A program made the position numbers and the translations under genes. The notes beneath the pieces are model-generated. The model was not told where the DNA came from and made no database searches. It saw only the letters and a list, made by a program, of their open reading frames with translations. A DNA stretch of 64,000 nucleotides from Oceanidesulfovibrio marinus (GTDB lineage Bacteria > Desulfobacterota > Desulfovibrionia > Desulfovibrionales > Desulfovibrionaceae), in NCBI RefSeq assembly GCF_013085545.1, contig NZ_CP039543.1, positions 4,123,322 to 4,187,321 on the forward strand, written 5' to 3'. Positions 53,474-62,801 of this stretch are shown piece by piece (the stretch's first letter is position 1; each line of letters starts with the position of its first letter).

Positions 53474-55597
53474 ATGGGCGAAGCGACGCAGCATACCACC
53501 GGCAAAGCGGACGCCGCGGAGCCGACCGCCGACGTCCTGGCGTCGTATCGCGACAAGCCGTTCCACATCTACGTGATAGACCGGGTGCTGCGCGACCAGC
53601 TCAAGGTCATCCTGGAAGCGCTCAAGTTCTCCAACGTCACCGTCCACAAGACGCCGCTCGCCTACTTTGAAAACGCCCGCGCCCTGGGCCAGCTTCTGCT
53701 CACGCGGGAGGGCGTCTTCCTGATCAACCCGCCCTCCCACGCCGTCTCGCCCGGCAGCAAGACGCGCATCCCCAAGGAGCTGCCGGAGTACTTCGAGACC
53801 GTGAAGCTCGTGGTGGGCAACACCCGCCGCGACGTGATGCAGACCCTCGCCAAGTGCGTGCCCGTGTTCACGGACATCCACTTCTCCCAGAAGCGCGAGA
53901 ACACGCTTATCACCCTGGCGCAGTATGGCGTGTCCGGCGCGTTCATCCTCCAGAAGCTCGAATCGCTCTCCGGCCTGGCGCCCAAGATGCGCGAGATCCG
54001 CGCCAAGGAGCAGCTCATGGAGCGCTACCGCGAGGTGCGCGACTACCTGGCGGAGTACCTGCCGCACAAGGAGGGCCGGCTGGAGGAGCTCAAGGAGCGG
54101 CAGGAGGAGCGCGAGCTTTCCGAGCGCAAGGCCGAGGCCGACAAGTGGATGCGCGCCGGCCACGAGGCCAGAGCCGGCGGCGACTGGGAACGCGCTGTGC
54201 AGTGCTTCTCCAAAGCCATCGAAATCTACCCCAGGGACCCGGCGGCGTATATGGAGAGCGGCAGGACGTATGTGCGGCTGAAGCGCTACCCCAAGGCGCT
54301 GATGCGTTTCGCCCAGGCAGAGGAGGTGGCCGAGGGTAGCCCGGAGCCGAACAAGGAGATCGGCATGGTCCGGGTGCTGCAGGCCCAGGAGCGGCTGCGG
54401 TCCGGGGATTCGCCCAACGAGCCTGAGGTGATGCAGCTTCTGAACGACGCCATGACCAACTTCCAGCGCGCTTTGGACAAGGCGGCGGCCATCAAGCCCC
54501 TGGACGAGGAGGACAGCCGGCAGCGGGATGTGGAGGCCGTGACGCGCATTGCCGGCGAGCTGATGAAGGTCGACCTCAAGAGCACGTTGGGCAAGGGCCA
54601 TCCGACGGTAAAGCAGCTTGGCGCCATGGCCAGAGAGGCGTTCAACAGGGTGGCCAACACGGAGATGGACGAGCTGCCTGCCGGACAGCTCATTTTCCTG
54701 GGGCTGGCGGCCATCGACGAGCGCAACTTCACCGAGGCCGAGCGGTTGCTGTTCAAGGCCGCGCGGGACGAGGGCCACTTTGCCGAGGCGTGCAACGAGA
54801 TCATCTACATGGGCACGCTGGTGCGCAAGCTGGAGGGGCCGCTCAGAGCCATCGACATCTACAACCGGCTGCTGGAACTGGACCCGCCCAACAAGGCCGC
54901 GGTGAACTTCAACCTGGCCGTGGCCTACGCCGTGGAGCACAAGGATCTGGAAAGCGCCGGCGCCATTGTGCGCGGGCTGATGCTGGAGCCGAGCCTGGCG
55001 CAGAACGAGATGTTCTACAAGAACCACCAGCTCTACCAGGTGCTGGAGACAGTGGTGGACATCTTCGACACCGTGGCCGCCATGCAGAAACGGACCACCG
55101 TGCCGGAGCTGGCCAGGCGGACGGTCCACTTCCAGGAGCGGCTGGAGCGGCACATCGCGGCCGGGCAGAACAAGGACGCCCTGGTCCTGGCCTATAACCT
55201 GGCGCGCAAGATACCGGAGTTCTTCGACAACGAAGCCATACTCGCCGACAAGACCATTGCCGAGTTCCTGCAGTCGCGCGTGACCATGTGCCGGAGCGCA
55301 GGCAAGGAGAGCCTGACCTGGCTCGCCGGCTTCCTGGAGGAGTTTCTGGAGCGGCGCAAGAGCGCCGGCTACTCCAAGCGGCTTATCGCCTTCTCACGCT
55401 TCAAGATGGAGGCGCTCAAGGTGCTGGAGCGGGGCGGCGAGTCCAACGAGGCGGCGTTCTTTTTCACCAAGGCCGTGATGGCCCACCCGGAGTACACACA
55501 GGCCGTGGAGCTTTACGCGAGCGAGGAGTCCATGCGCCTCGCCCGCGAAGTTCACGATGCGCTGCGGTATGTGGATGTGGGCAAGGTCCGCGGGTAG
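53474..55597 (+). CDS. Receiver-like domain plus TPR protein (second of its kind)
   Basis: 707 residues. The N-terminal about 150 residues look like a receiver fold (FHIYVIDRVLRDQLKVILEALKFSNVTVHKT, EYFETVKLVVGNTRRDVMQTLAKCVPVFTDI) without a clear phosphoacceptor aspartate. A charged coiled-coil (about 185-225, LEELKERQEERELSERK) leads to TPR units (AVQCFSKAIEIYPRDPAAYME) and long helical repeats to the end. Same layout as the protein encoded at 6396-7910, but longer. It follows panB by 30 nt, probably with readthrough. Function unknown; probably a signalling scaffold. Confidence 0.65.
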   Translation: MGEATQHTTGKADAAEPTADVLASYRDKPFHIYVIDRVLRDQLKVILEALKFSNVTVHKTPLAYFENARALGQLLLTREGVFLINPPSHAVSPGSKTRIPKELPEYFETVKLVVGNTRRDVMQTLAKCVPVFTDIHFSQKRENTLITLAQYGVSGAFILQKLESLSGLAPKMREIRAKEQLMERYREVRDYLAEYLPHKEGRLEELKERQEERELSERKAEADKWMRAGHEARAGGDWERAVQCFSKAIEIYPRDPAAYMESGRTYVRLKRYPKALMRFAQAEEVAEGSPEPNKEIGMVRVLQAQERLRSGDSPNEPEVMQLLNDAMTNFQRALDKAAAIKPLDEEDSRQRDVEAVTRIAGELMKVDLKSTLGKGHPTVKQLGAMAREAFNRVANTEMDELPAGQLIFLGLAAIDERNFTEAERLLFKAARDEGHFAEACNEIIYMGTLVRKLEGPLRAIDIYNRLLELDPPNKAAVNFNLAVAYAVEHKDLESAGAIVRGLMLEPSLAQNEMFYKNHQLYQVLETVVDIFDTVAAMQKRTTVPELARRTVHFQERLERHIAAGQNKDALVLAYNLARKIPEFFDNEAILADKTIAEFLQSRVTMCRSAGKESLTWLAGFLEEFLERRKSAGYSKRLIAFSRFKMEALKVLERGGESNEAAFFFTKAVMAHPEYTQAVELYASEESMRLAREVHDALRYVDVGKVRG

Positions 55598-55606
55598 CGT
55601 ATTTTT

Positions 55607-55653
55607 GTCTTGAAACAAGACTTTCATCTGAAACATGCTGCTTTTGTTTCAGA
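55607..55653. terminator. Paired hairpins between convergent genes
   Basis: GTCTTG-AAA-CAAGAC (55607-55621) followed by TTTC, and TCTGAAAC/GTTTCAGA (55627-55634 with 55646-55653). They lie between the convergent TPR and gltA genes and may end both transcripts, though T-runs are short. Confidence 0.45.
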
Positions 55654-55726
55654 GAAATGCATAAGAGCATCAACACCTTTTCAAGGTTAGCTCTATACCC
55701 CGCCCATCCAACAAATCAGGCTGTCC

Positions 55727-57055
55727 CTAGCGATCGTCCAGGGGCAGATAATCGCGCAGCCGTTCGCCCATGTAGAGCTGCCGCGGGCGGTGGATGCGCA
55801 TGGGCTGGCAGTACTCCTCGTACCAGTGGGCGATCCAGCCGGGCATGCGGCCGATGGCGAACATGACCGGGAACATGTTCACCGGAATGCCCAGGGCGCG
55901 CAGGATGATGCCGGAGTAGAAGTCCACGTTGGGATAGAGCTGGCGTTCCTTGAAGAACTCGTCTTCCAGGGCGGCCTGCTCCAGCTCCTGGGCGATGGCC
56001 AGCAGCTCGTCGTCGGTCTGACCCATGTTCAGCAACAGCTCGTGGGCCGCGCCTTTAAGGATGCGCGCGCGGGGATCGAAGTTCTTGTAGATGCGGTGGC
56101 CGAAGCCCATGAGCCGGAACTCCTTCCGCTTCACCTTCTCCAGATAATCCGACACCTTGATGTTGTTGTCGTGGATATCCTGCAGCATCTGGATGACCGC
56201 GGCGTTGGCGCCGCCGTGCAGCTTGCCCCACAGGGCACAGATGCCGGCCGAGACCGAGGCGAAGAGGTTGGCCTGGGTGGAGCCCACCATGCGCACCGTG
56301 GATGTGGAGCAGTTCTGCTCGTGGTCGGCGTGCACGATAAGGAAGAGTGACAGCGCGCGCACCGCGCCCAGCGGCGGCTCGTAGATCTTGTACGGCACCG
56401 AGAACATCATGTGCAGGAAGTTGGCGCAGTAGCTCTTGTTCGGGTTGGGGTACATGAAGGGCCGGCCGATGGACTTGCGGAAGGCAAAGGCCGCGATGGT
56501 GCGCACCTTGCTCATGATCTTGGCGCAGGCCCTGCGGAACTGGTACTCGTCCTTGAACTCGTAGAGATCCGGGTGGTAGCTGCCCAGGGAGTTGATGACC
56601 GCGGAAAGGATGGCCATGGGCTCGCCGTTGGGCGGGAAGCCGTCGAAGTGGTGCAGCAGGTCCTCGTGCAGCAGCTCCTGCTCGCGCAGCATGCCGCGGA
56701 AGTTGTCGAGCTCGTCCATGGAAGGCAGCTCGCCGAAGATCAGCAGCATGGCCTGTTCCACAAAAGAGCTCTTTTCCGCGAGCTGTTCGATGGGATAGCC
56801 GCGGTGGCGGAGGATGCCCTTCTCGCCGTCCACATAAGTAATGCTGCTTTTGCACGATCCGGTGTTGGCGTACCCGGGGTCGAAGGTGATGACGCCGGTT
56901 TCGCTTCGCAGATTCTTGATGTCGATGGCGAGCTCGCCTTCGGAGCTTTCCAGCACGGGGAGGGTGTAGGTCTTGCCGCGGACCGAGAGCGTCGCGGTCT
57001 CCTGCGTGGTGTCAGGCCGTTTTTCGGCCATGGACAGTTCGATTGTCTTGGTCAT
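55727..57055 (-). CDS. gltA: Citrate synthase (hexameric type)
   Basis: 442 residues. It condenses oxaloacetate and acetyl-CoA. Catalytic segments: HADHEQNCSTSTVR (His), MGFGHRIYKNFDPRA (His) and NVDFYSG (Asp). Start TVRMVGSTQANLFASVSAG and CALWGKLHGGAN are also canonical. The N-terminal extension (about 45 residues) is typical of the Gram-negative long type that can be NADH-sensitive. It has its own promoter at 57196-57225 and a 130-nt leader with direct repeats. Confidence 0.95.
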   Translation of the reverse strand: MTKTIELSMAEKRPDTTQETATLSVRGKTYTLPVLESSEGELAIDIKNLRSETGVITFDPGYANTGSCKSSITYVDGEKGILRHRGYPIEQLAEKSSFVEQAMLLIFGELPSMDELDNFRGMLREQELLHEDLLHHFDGFPPNGEPMAILSAVINSLGSYHPDLYEFKDEYQFRRACAKIMSKVRTIAAFAFRKSIGRPFMYPNPNKSYCANFLHMMFSVPYKIYEPPLGAVRALSLFLIVHADHEQNCSTSTVRMVGSTQANLFASVSAGICALWGKLHGGANAAVIQMLQDIHDNNIKVSDYLEKVKRKEFRLMGFGHRIYKNFDPRARILKGAAHELLLNMGQTDDELLAIAQELEQAALEDEFFKERQLYPNVDFYSGIILRALGIPVNMFPVMFAIGRMPGWIAHWYEEYCQPMRIHRPRQLYMGERLRDYLPLDDR

Positions 57056-57150
57056 TACGTCTCTCCGTCTCGTATTCGGCGCGAGTGGCGAAGATCGCCT
57101 GGCCGGGGAAGATGGTGGGCGAACCGTAGAGAATTCGGCGCGCCGGTGGT

Positions 57151-57179
57151 CAGATCGTCTGGGAGTTCAGATCGTCTGG
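57151..57179. repeat. 12-bp direct repeat in the gltA leader
   Basis: cagatcgtctgg occurs at 57151-57162 and again at 57168-57179, with a 17-base period. It lies roughly 10-40 nt downstream of the predicted gltA transcription start, where a repressor dimer could bind. Confidence 0.6.
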
Positions 57180-57195
57180 AGGTCGAGAAGAGATG

Positions 57196-57225
57196 TGTAT
57201 ACTTCGATGAGACGACTTTTGTCCA
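57196..57225 (-). promoter_or_regulatory. Promoter of gltA
   Basis: On the minus strand TGGACA (57225-57220, 5 of 6) and TATACA (57201-57196, 4 of 6) are separated by 18 nt. The predicted start is near 57189, 134 nt upstream of the gltA ATG. Confidence 0.5.
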
Positions 57226-57383
57226 GTCAAGCTGCTTTTTGTTACATTTATGGGTACTTGTGAGTTGATTTTTGGCAAATCCCGGCAGAATCGGGCCGGG
57301 GTATGCCGTCTTTGAGCCGGTTGCCGGTCGCTTCGGAGGGCGAAGATTGTTCGGCGGTCATGCCGCAAACGCCACGGCCGGGC

Positions 57384-58844
57384 TCAGCGTGAGGCTGCGC
57401 TGTCCCCATGCGCTGCGGCCGCTGGACCCTTGTCCCTGGTGACCACGCGGACAGGCGAGATGGTGTGGGGCTGCTGGTCCGGAGCCGGCCCCTGGCGGCT
57501 GGTGTCGAAGTCCACCAGCACCATGCCGCAGAAGGTGTCGCTGTCCTCGCGGTACACCTCCACGCGATAGACCGAGCCGTCGGTATCCACGGAGTAGTGC
57601 TCCATGATGTCGGCGCGGCGGATGGGGATGCCGCACTCGTTGTCCACGCCGGCCTGGGTGAAGCCGATGACGTTGACGCGGTAGCCCTTTCTGGGGGCCA
57701 CGCTGAAGGAGTCGGCCACCTGCACCCGTCTGCCCATGGGCACGTCCATGGAGCGGCCGTCCACGTTCAGCGTCACCACCTGGGGCGATGTCTCGTAGTC
57801 GAAGTACTGCGGGTGCATGTTGGTGATGAGCCGGTTGCCGTAGTAGACGTCGTAGTTGCTGCCTTGCCCGACCACGGTGACCAGCGGGTTGGTGGAGGCG
57901 AAGGCGAGCTGGGCGTTCTTCTTCAGCGGCACGTAGCGCAGGGTGCTGCGCACGTCGCGCAGGTCCAGGAAGATGCGGTTGTCATAGAGCGCCACGGCCG
58001 CGTCCGTGTCGATGGTCTTGCGCACATCGGCCACGTTGAGCTCGAAGTCCCGCGTGTACTCGATGCCCATGAGGTCCATGAACGCTTCAAGGGCTTGGAG
58101 ATGGTAGTAGGTGCGCAGGCTGGTGGGGAAGTCCTTGGACGCCTCGATGCCAAAGGCCGCCTTGCCCTGGTTGATGGCGAAGTAGGTCAGGGTCTTCTCC
58201 ATCTCGTGGTCGCCCAGGCGCGTCTCGGTGTTCTTCACATGATAGGCGTGCTCCGGATCGCGCAGCGCCTTGTTCACGCGTTCCACAACCTGGCTGGCCA
58301 TGCCCATCAGCTGGCCGTAGGGGGCGTCGATGCTCTCCTGGTCGATGATCACGCTCTGGCCCCAGCGGTGCGGGGAGTGCATGGCGTCGGTGTACTCGGG
58401 CCGGTAAAAACCGCTGCCGTCGTGCAGGTTGAGCACCAGGTTCACGGAGTCCGTATCGATGATGGACTTGATCTTCTTGATGACGGAGTACTCGGGGTCG
58501 CTGCTTCTCAGCAGGGCGAACTTGCGGTTCAGGTCGCCGTACACGCCGCGGTTGCGGCGGATGATGGAGATGAAGTTCAGGTTGGGCACGATCCAGACGT
58601 TGCCGCGCAGGATCGTGTAATGCGTCACGAGCAGGGAGGCGGCGTTGAAGCCGCCTGGCTCGTCGCCCTGGATGCCGCCGATCACGAGCAGGGTGGGGCC
58701 GTCCTCGGCTCCCTGGTGCTGGTGCAGCGAGAAATCCAGGTTGTTCATGACCTGGTCTGCGCGGACCGCGGACGCAGAAATCATGACCACGGCAATGCAG
58801 ACGGAAAACAGAACGGCTGTGAGCGGAAAACGGATGGAGCGCAT
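57384..58844 (-). CDS. M99-family (Csd4-like) peptidoglycan carboxypeptidase
   Basis: 486 residues with a signal peptide (about 1-29), so periplasmic. The catalytic domain resembles Helicobacter Csd4 and Campylobacter Pgp1: the zinc site reads GGIQGDEPGG (Gln59, Glu62) in place of the usual His-x-x-Glu, His141 in LNLHDGSGF, and the catalytic-type Glu234 in GIEASKD. Csd4 trims the muropeptide tripeptide to a dipeptide and sets helical cell shape. The C-terminal about 200 residues form beta-rich domains. This would fit a curved cell. It is a single gene, divergent from the hybrid kinase. Confidence 0.85.
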   Translation of the reverse strand: MRSIRFPLTAVLFSVCIAVVMISASAVRADQVMNNLDFSLHQHQGAEDGPTLLVIGGIQGDEPGGFNAASLLVTHYTILRGNVWIVPNLNFISIIRRNRGVYGDLNRKFALLRSSDPEYSVIKKIKSIIDTDSVNLVLNLHDGSGFYRPEYTDAMHSPHRWGQSVIIDQESIDAPYGQLMGMASQVVERVNKALRDPEHAYHVKNTETRLGDHEMEKTLTYFAINQGKAAFGIEASKDFPTSLRTYYHLQALEAFMDLMGIEYTRDFELNVADVRKTIDTDAAVALYDNRIFLDLRDVRSTLRYVPLKKNAQLAFASTNPLVTVVGQGSNYDVYYGNRLITNMHPQYFDYETSPQVVTLNVDGRSMDVPMGRRVQVADSFSVAPRKGYRVNVIGFTQAGVDNECGIPIRRADIMEHYSVDTDGSVYRVEVYREDSDTFCGMVLVDFDTSRQGPAPDQQPHTISPVRVVTRDKGPAAAAHGDSAASR

Positions 58845-59165
58845 CGTCAGGACGGCCTCATTTGCGGCGCAGGGCCGCGATGGGTGAAAGGAACGAAATC
58901 ACGTCGCGGCGCATCCGGCGGCACGGCGCGCCGGGTAACGCGTGTCCCATGCAATACGCGTTGATTCCTATCAAAGAACGTCTGTCATTGAAAGGGCCGG
59001 CGCCGGGTTGATGCAACACCTTTGTTCGATTCCGCATTGATTTTACTCCGACTTTTGCTACACAGTAAGATGTCCGTGCGCATGCTGCAACGGCGCATTC
59101 CGTCTGCGGCTGTGCGGGCGGACGAAAAACCTCGGAGCGGCATACATCTATATGCGTTACTGCTA
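58845..59165. other. Divergent region, M99 peptidase / hybrid kinase
   Basis: No gene assigned. The kinase frame is open upstream to a TTG at 59022 (48 extra codons), but that extension shows no domain. TTGATT near 59037 could be a -35 box, with no good -10 found. Confidence 0.4.
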
Positions 59166-62021
59166 ATGAATTCGTCCAGCAAATATCCTTTTGGCACGGA
59201 GCTTTTCTGCCAGGCCATGTTCGAGACCTCCGAGGAGGCCGTCTTCGTCCTGGACGAGAACGCCGTGGTGCTCGCAGCCAACGACGTGGCCGCCAATACC
59301 TTCGGCCTGGGCGACAAGGGCTCCCTGGTGGGGCGGCCGGTGCTCTCCCTGTTGGAGTCCGAGATGCTCGCCAGCTACGGCAGTGCGCTGCGCAAGGTCC
59401 TGGACCATGGCGGGCAAGTCCGTTTCGAGGGCGACATCCTGGGCCGGACCCAGCGTGTCTCCATGGCGCTGGTGGACGGGGAGACGGAGCGCCACGTGCT
59501 GGTGTTTTCGCGCGATGTGACGGACGCCCGGCGGGTGGACGAAAGCCTGCGGCGGGAGCAGCAGCGCCAGATATTTTACATGGAATCCCTGCCGGGGTTC
59601 GTGGCCATCGTAGACCGCGGCTACGCCATCCGCTACGCCAACCGCGCCTTCCGGCAGCTCTTCGGCCGGCCGGGCAGAAGCGCCCTGCGCAGACTCATAG
59701 CCGCCTGCGAGGATGGGGGCAACCGCTGCCAGATGACGGAGGTTCTGGATTTCGAGCGCTCCGGACAGTGGGAATGGCCCATGCCGGACGGGCGGACCTA
59801 CCAGGTGGTGGCGCACCCCATGACTGATGTGGACGGCAGCCTGGTGGCCATGCTCCTGGGGTTCGACATCACGGAGCACCGCACGGCCGAGCGAGCGCTG
59901 CTCCAAGCCCAGGAGCTTCAGCGCGCCATCCTGGACAACGTGCCCGCACTTGTTTGGCTCAAGGACAAGGACGCCAGGTTCCGGCAGACGAACAGCGCCT
60001 TCGAGGCGGCAAGCGGGCGCTCCTCCCAGGAGCTGGCCGGCCTTACCGAGGTGGAGATATGGGGCGAGGAGCAGGGCGCCTTTTACCTGCAACAGGACCT
60101 CGACACCATCCGGACCGGAGAGAAGCGCGTCTTTGACGTGGAGTTCACCGACTCGGAGGGCCGGAAGCATTGGGTGGAGTCCAGCCGTGTGCCCCTGTTC
60201 GGCGAGGAGGGCGATGTCATCGGCCTGGCCGGCATCGCCTACGACGTCACCCACCGCAAGGAGGCGCAGAACAAGCTCCAGTACTCCCATGACGAGCTGG
60301 AACGCCGCGTGGCCACGCGCACGCAGGAGCTGGAGGAGGCCAACGAGGCCCTGCGCAAAGAAGGCCGGGAGCACCGCCTGACCGCGGAGAAGCTGCAGCG
60401 CGCCAAGAAGCGCACCGAGAGCCTGAACCGCGCCAAGTCCAACTTTCTGGCCAATGTGAGCCACGAGATACGCACACCGCTGAACGCCATACTGGGCGCG
60501 GCCGAGCTGGCCAAACTGGCGGACAGCGCCGATGAGACGCAGCGCTATCTCGAAATAATCCGCCTCTCCGGCAAGGCGCTCTCCAACCTGGTCAACGATA
60601 TTCTCGATTTCTCCAAGATGGAGTCCCACAGGCTCCGGCTGGAGCACGTGCCCTTTGATCTGCACGCCCTGCTGGCCAGCGTGCGCAATGCCATGGGCGT
60701 GGTCGCCGAGGATGGCGACCTGGAGGTGGCCCTGGATATCAACCCCCAGCTGCCGAGCTGGGTCAAGGGCGATCCGGTCAGGCTGCGCCAGATACTGGAC
60801 AACCTGGTGGGCAACGCCATCAAGTTCACGCCCAGGGGCGTCGTGCTCATCAAGGCAGGCCCTGCGCCCGGCGACAACAGCGCCGAGGGTTCCCAGCGCA
60901 TCCTCGTCTCTGTCAGCGACACGGGCATCGGCATCCCCCAGGACAAGCAGTCCATCATCTTCAAGGACTTCGAGCAGGCCGACGCCTCCATCTCCAGGGA
61001 GTACGGCGGCACAGGTCTGGGGCTGGCCATCTCGCGCAAGCTGGTGGAGGTGATGGGCGGCACCATCGCCGTGTCCAGCGAGGTGGACAAGGGCTCCACC
61101 TTCTCCTTCACAGTGCCGGTGGGACTGCTGAACCCCGAGGAGAAGGAGCTGTTCCTCCCCGAGGTCGAGACCGGCGGCAGGCCGGGCAGCGAGGTGCTGC
61201 AGGGAGACATCCTGGTGGTGGACGACAACGCCATGAACCAGGAGCTTATGCGCATGGCCCTGGGCAACCGGGGGTATACGATACACAGCGTGTACAGCGG
61301 CGAGGAGGCGTTGCGGTTCCTGTCGGAAAATGTCGTGGACCTGGTGCTCATGGACATCCAGATGCCCGAGATGGATGGCCTGACCGCGGTGCGCAAGGTG
61401 CGTCGGGAGCCGTTGGCCGTGCCGTCGAATGTGCCCGTCATCGCCATGACAGCCCACGCCCTGCCCGGAGACAGGGAGCGGATGATAGCCGCCGGCTGCG
61501 ACGACTACCTGGCCAAGCCCGTGGACATGCAGGAGCTCTTCGCGCTCATCGGGCAATACATGGCCGCCAGTCGTGGGGCGTCGGGGAAAGCTGGCGCGTC
61601 CCAGCCCGAAGAATCCGCCACCACGGAGCCGCCTTCCGATGCCAGGCAACACGGCGGCGACCCACGGATGCCGGAAGATGTGCGTCAGGCGTTGTCTCTT
61701 CTGGGCAACAGGCCGGATCTGTTGCGCCGGCTCGAAAGGGTTTATGCGCTGCAAGGGCCCAAGGACGTGGCCGCCATGCGGGCGGCGCTGGCGACCGGAG
61801 CGCGCGGCGAGCTCAAGCGACTCGTGCACCTGTTCAAGAGCACGGCGGCGACCATAGGCGACAAGGCCACAAGCGAGCTGGCCAGAATCACCGAGCCATT
61901 GGTGGAAGAGGCGGGCAGCGCCGAACTCGCCACGATGATAGAGCGTATCGCGGAGTCGTCGGCCAGAATGGGGGAGTGGCTGGAACGTACTGGCGACGGT
62001 GTTGACGCAGAAAGATCATGA
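59166..62021 (+). CDS. Hybrid histidine kinase (PAS-PAS-PAS-HisKA-HATPase-REC-HPt)
   Basis: 951 residues from the ATG at 59166; starts at 59070 or TTG 59022 are possible. No membrane helix. Order: three PAS-like domains (about 12-122, 137-237 and 249-362), a coiled-coil, HisKA with NVSHEIRTPLN (His433), HATPase with NLVGNAIKF, DTGIGI and GTGLGLAI, a receiver (ILVVDDN, LVLMDIQMPEMDG) and a C-terminal HPt domain with HLFKSTAATIG. It contains a complete phosphorelay in one chain. The lone response regulator 50 nt downstream is its likely target. Confidence 0.92.
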   Translation: MNSSSKYPFGTELFCQAMFETSEEAVFVLDENAVVLAANDVAANTFGLGDKGSLVGRPVLSLLESEMLASYGSALRKVLDHGGQVRFEGDILGRTQRVSMALVDGETERHVLVFSRDVTDARRVDESLRREQQRQIFYMESLPGFVAIVDRGYAIRYANRAFRQLFGRPGRSALRRLIAACEDGGNRCQMTEVLDFERSGQWEWPMPDGRTYQVVAHPMTDVDGSLVAMLLGFDITEHRTAERALLQAQELQRAILDNVPALVWLKDKDARFRQTNSAFEAASGRSSQELAGLTEVEIWGEEQGAFYLQQDLDTIRTGEKRVFDVEFTDSEGRKHWVESSRVPLFGEEGDVIGLAGIAYDVTHRKEAQNKLQYSHDELERRVATRTQELEEANEALRKEGREHRLTAEKLQRAKKRTESLNRAKSNFLANVSHEIRTPLNAILGAAELAKLADSADETQRYLEIIRLSGKALSNLVNDILDFSKMESHRLRLEHVPFDLHALLASVRNAMGVVAEDGDLEVALDINPQLPSWVKGDPVRLRQILDNLVGNAIKFTPRGVVLIKAGPAPGDNSAEGSQRILVSVSDTGIGIPQDKQSIIFKDFEQADASISREYGGTGLGLAISRKLVEVMGGTIAVSSEVDKGSTFSFTVPVGLLNPEEKELFLPEVETGGRPGSEVLQGDILVVDDNAMNQELMRMALGNRGYTIHSVYSGEEALRFLSENVVDLVLMDIQMPEMDGLTAVRKVRREPLAVPSNVPVIAMTAHALPGDRERMIAAGCDDYLAKPVDMQELFALIGQYMAASRGASGKAGASQPEESATTEPPSDARQHGGDPRMPEDVRQALSLLGNRPDLLRRLERVYALQGPKDVAAMRAALATGARGELKRLVHLFKSTAATIGDKATSELARITEPLVEEAGSAELATMIERIAESSARMGEWLERTGDGVDAERS

Positions 62022-62071
62022 AAAATGTCGAGCCCCCTCGACAAAACGGGATGGTTGAGGAATAAAACGCA

Positions 62072-62551
62072 ATGACTGTAATATCCGCCATGCGAATTGC
62101 AGGAAAAAGAAAGTATGACCAAGCTGGTGATATTGTGAAACAAACAGTTCTTGTTGTAGACGATGCCGTACTTATCAGGGAGTTGTTGCGGGACGTGCTC
62201 GAAGAGGAAGGGTACAATGTGATCGAGGCGTCCGACGGCGAGGAGGCCCTGCGGGTGGCGGATCGGCAGACCCCGGACCTCTGCATCGTCGACATCTTTC
62301 TGCCCAAGCGCGGCGGCCTGTCCGTGATGAGCGAGCTTGCCAGCCGGATCGGGGCCGGACGCATCATCGCCATCACCGGCGGTGAGAACTTCGATGCCCA
62401 GACCGTGCTGGAGCTGGCCCAGCCCCTTGATGTGGCTGACGCTTTGGCCAAGCCCATCGACACGAACAAGCTCATCGCCACCGTGCGGCGTATCCTGCCC
62501 AACTCGCGCAACGGCTCCGGCTCCAACGGCGACAGCGCGGCGAATTCGTAG
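62072..62551 (+). CDS. Single-domain response regulator
   Basis: 159 residues from the ATG at 62072 (GAGGA about 10 bases upstream); GTG at 62135 would give the compact start VKQTVLVVDDAVLI. Receiver domain with VVDD, phosphoacceptor Asp in CIVDIFLPKRGG, Thr in IAITGG and the conserved Lys in ALAKPID. A Ser/Asn/Gly-rich tail follows, with no output domain. It is coupled by position to the large hybrid kinase and precedes an HD-GYP gene with its own promoter. Confidence 0.88.
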   Translation: MTVISAMRIAGKRKYDQAGDIVKQTVLVVDDAVLIRELLRDVLEEEGYNVIEASDGEEALRVADRQTPDLCIVDIFLPKRGGLSVMSELASRIGAGRIIAITGGENFDAQTVLELAQPLDVADALAKPIDTNKLIATVRRILPNSRNGSGSNGDSAANS

Positions 62552-62647
62552 CTCCCGCCGCCCGCACAGACGCGCTCCCCCGGCGAGGCCGTTCTGGCCA
62601 AGCCGCCGTCCCGTCATCGCTCCTTCCGCCCTTTGTGTTGACTCACG

Positions 62648-62665
62648 CCGGGCCGTGAGGCCCGG
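62648..62665. other. Perfect GC hairpin between regulator and HD-GYP gene
   Basis: CCGGGCC-GTGA-GGCCCGG, a 7-bp stem with a tetraloop but no T-run. It may slow or end transcription from the kinase-regulator operon. Confidence 0.4.
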
Positions 62666-62721
62666 AGTCGATCGATAAACAGTCGCGCGCAGTCTGCGCC
62701 GCCCCCTTTTGTATGAGATGC

Positions 62722-62751
62722 TTGACCAATTTATGGTGATTTTTGCATTAT
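62722..62751 (+). promoter_or_regulatory. Promoter of the HD-GYP gene
   Basis: TTGACC (62722-62727, 5 of 6) and CATTAT (62746-62751, 4 of 6) with an 18-nt spacer, 50 nt before the ATG at 62802. Confidence 0.55.
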
Positions 62752-62801
62752 CCGCCTGAACTTGAAGGCGCTGTGCTTGGGCTTTTGGGAAAAGAGGGGG
62801 C

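Larger units (their letters stand above)
57056..57383. other. Intergenic region upstream of gltA
   Basis: No gene. It contains the gltA promoter and the 12-bp direct repeat described separately; 57226-57383 shows nothing further that I can call. Confidence 0.5.
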
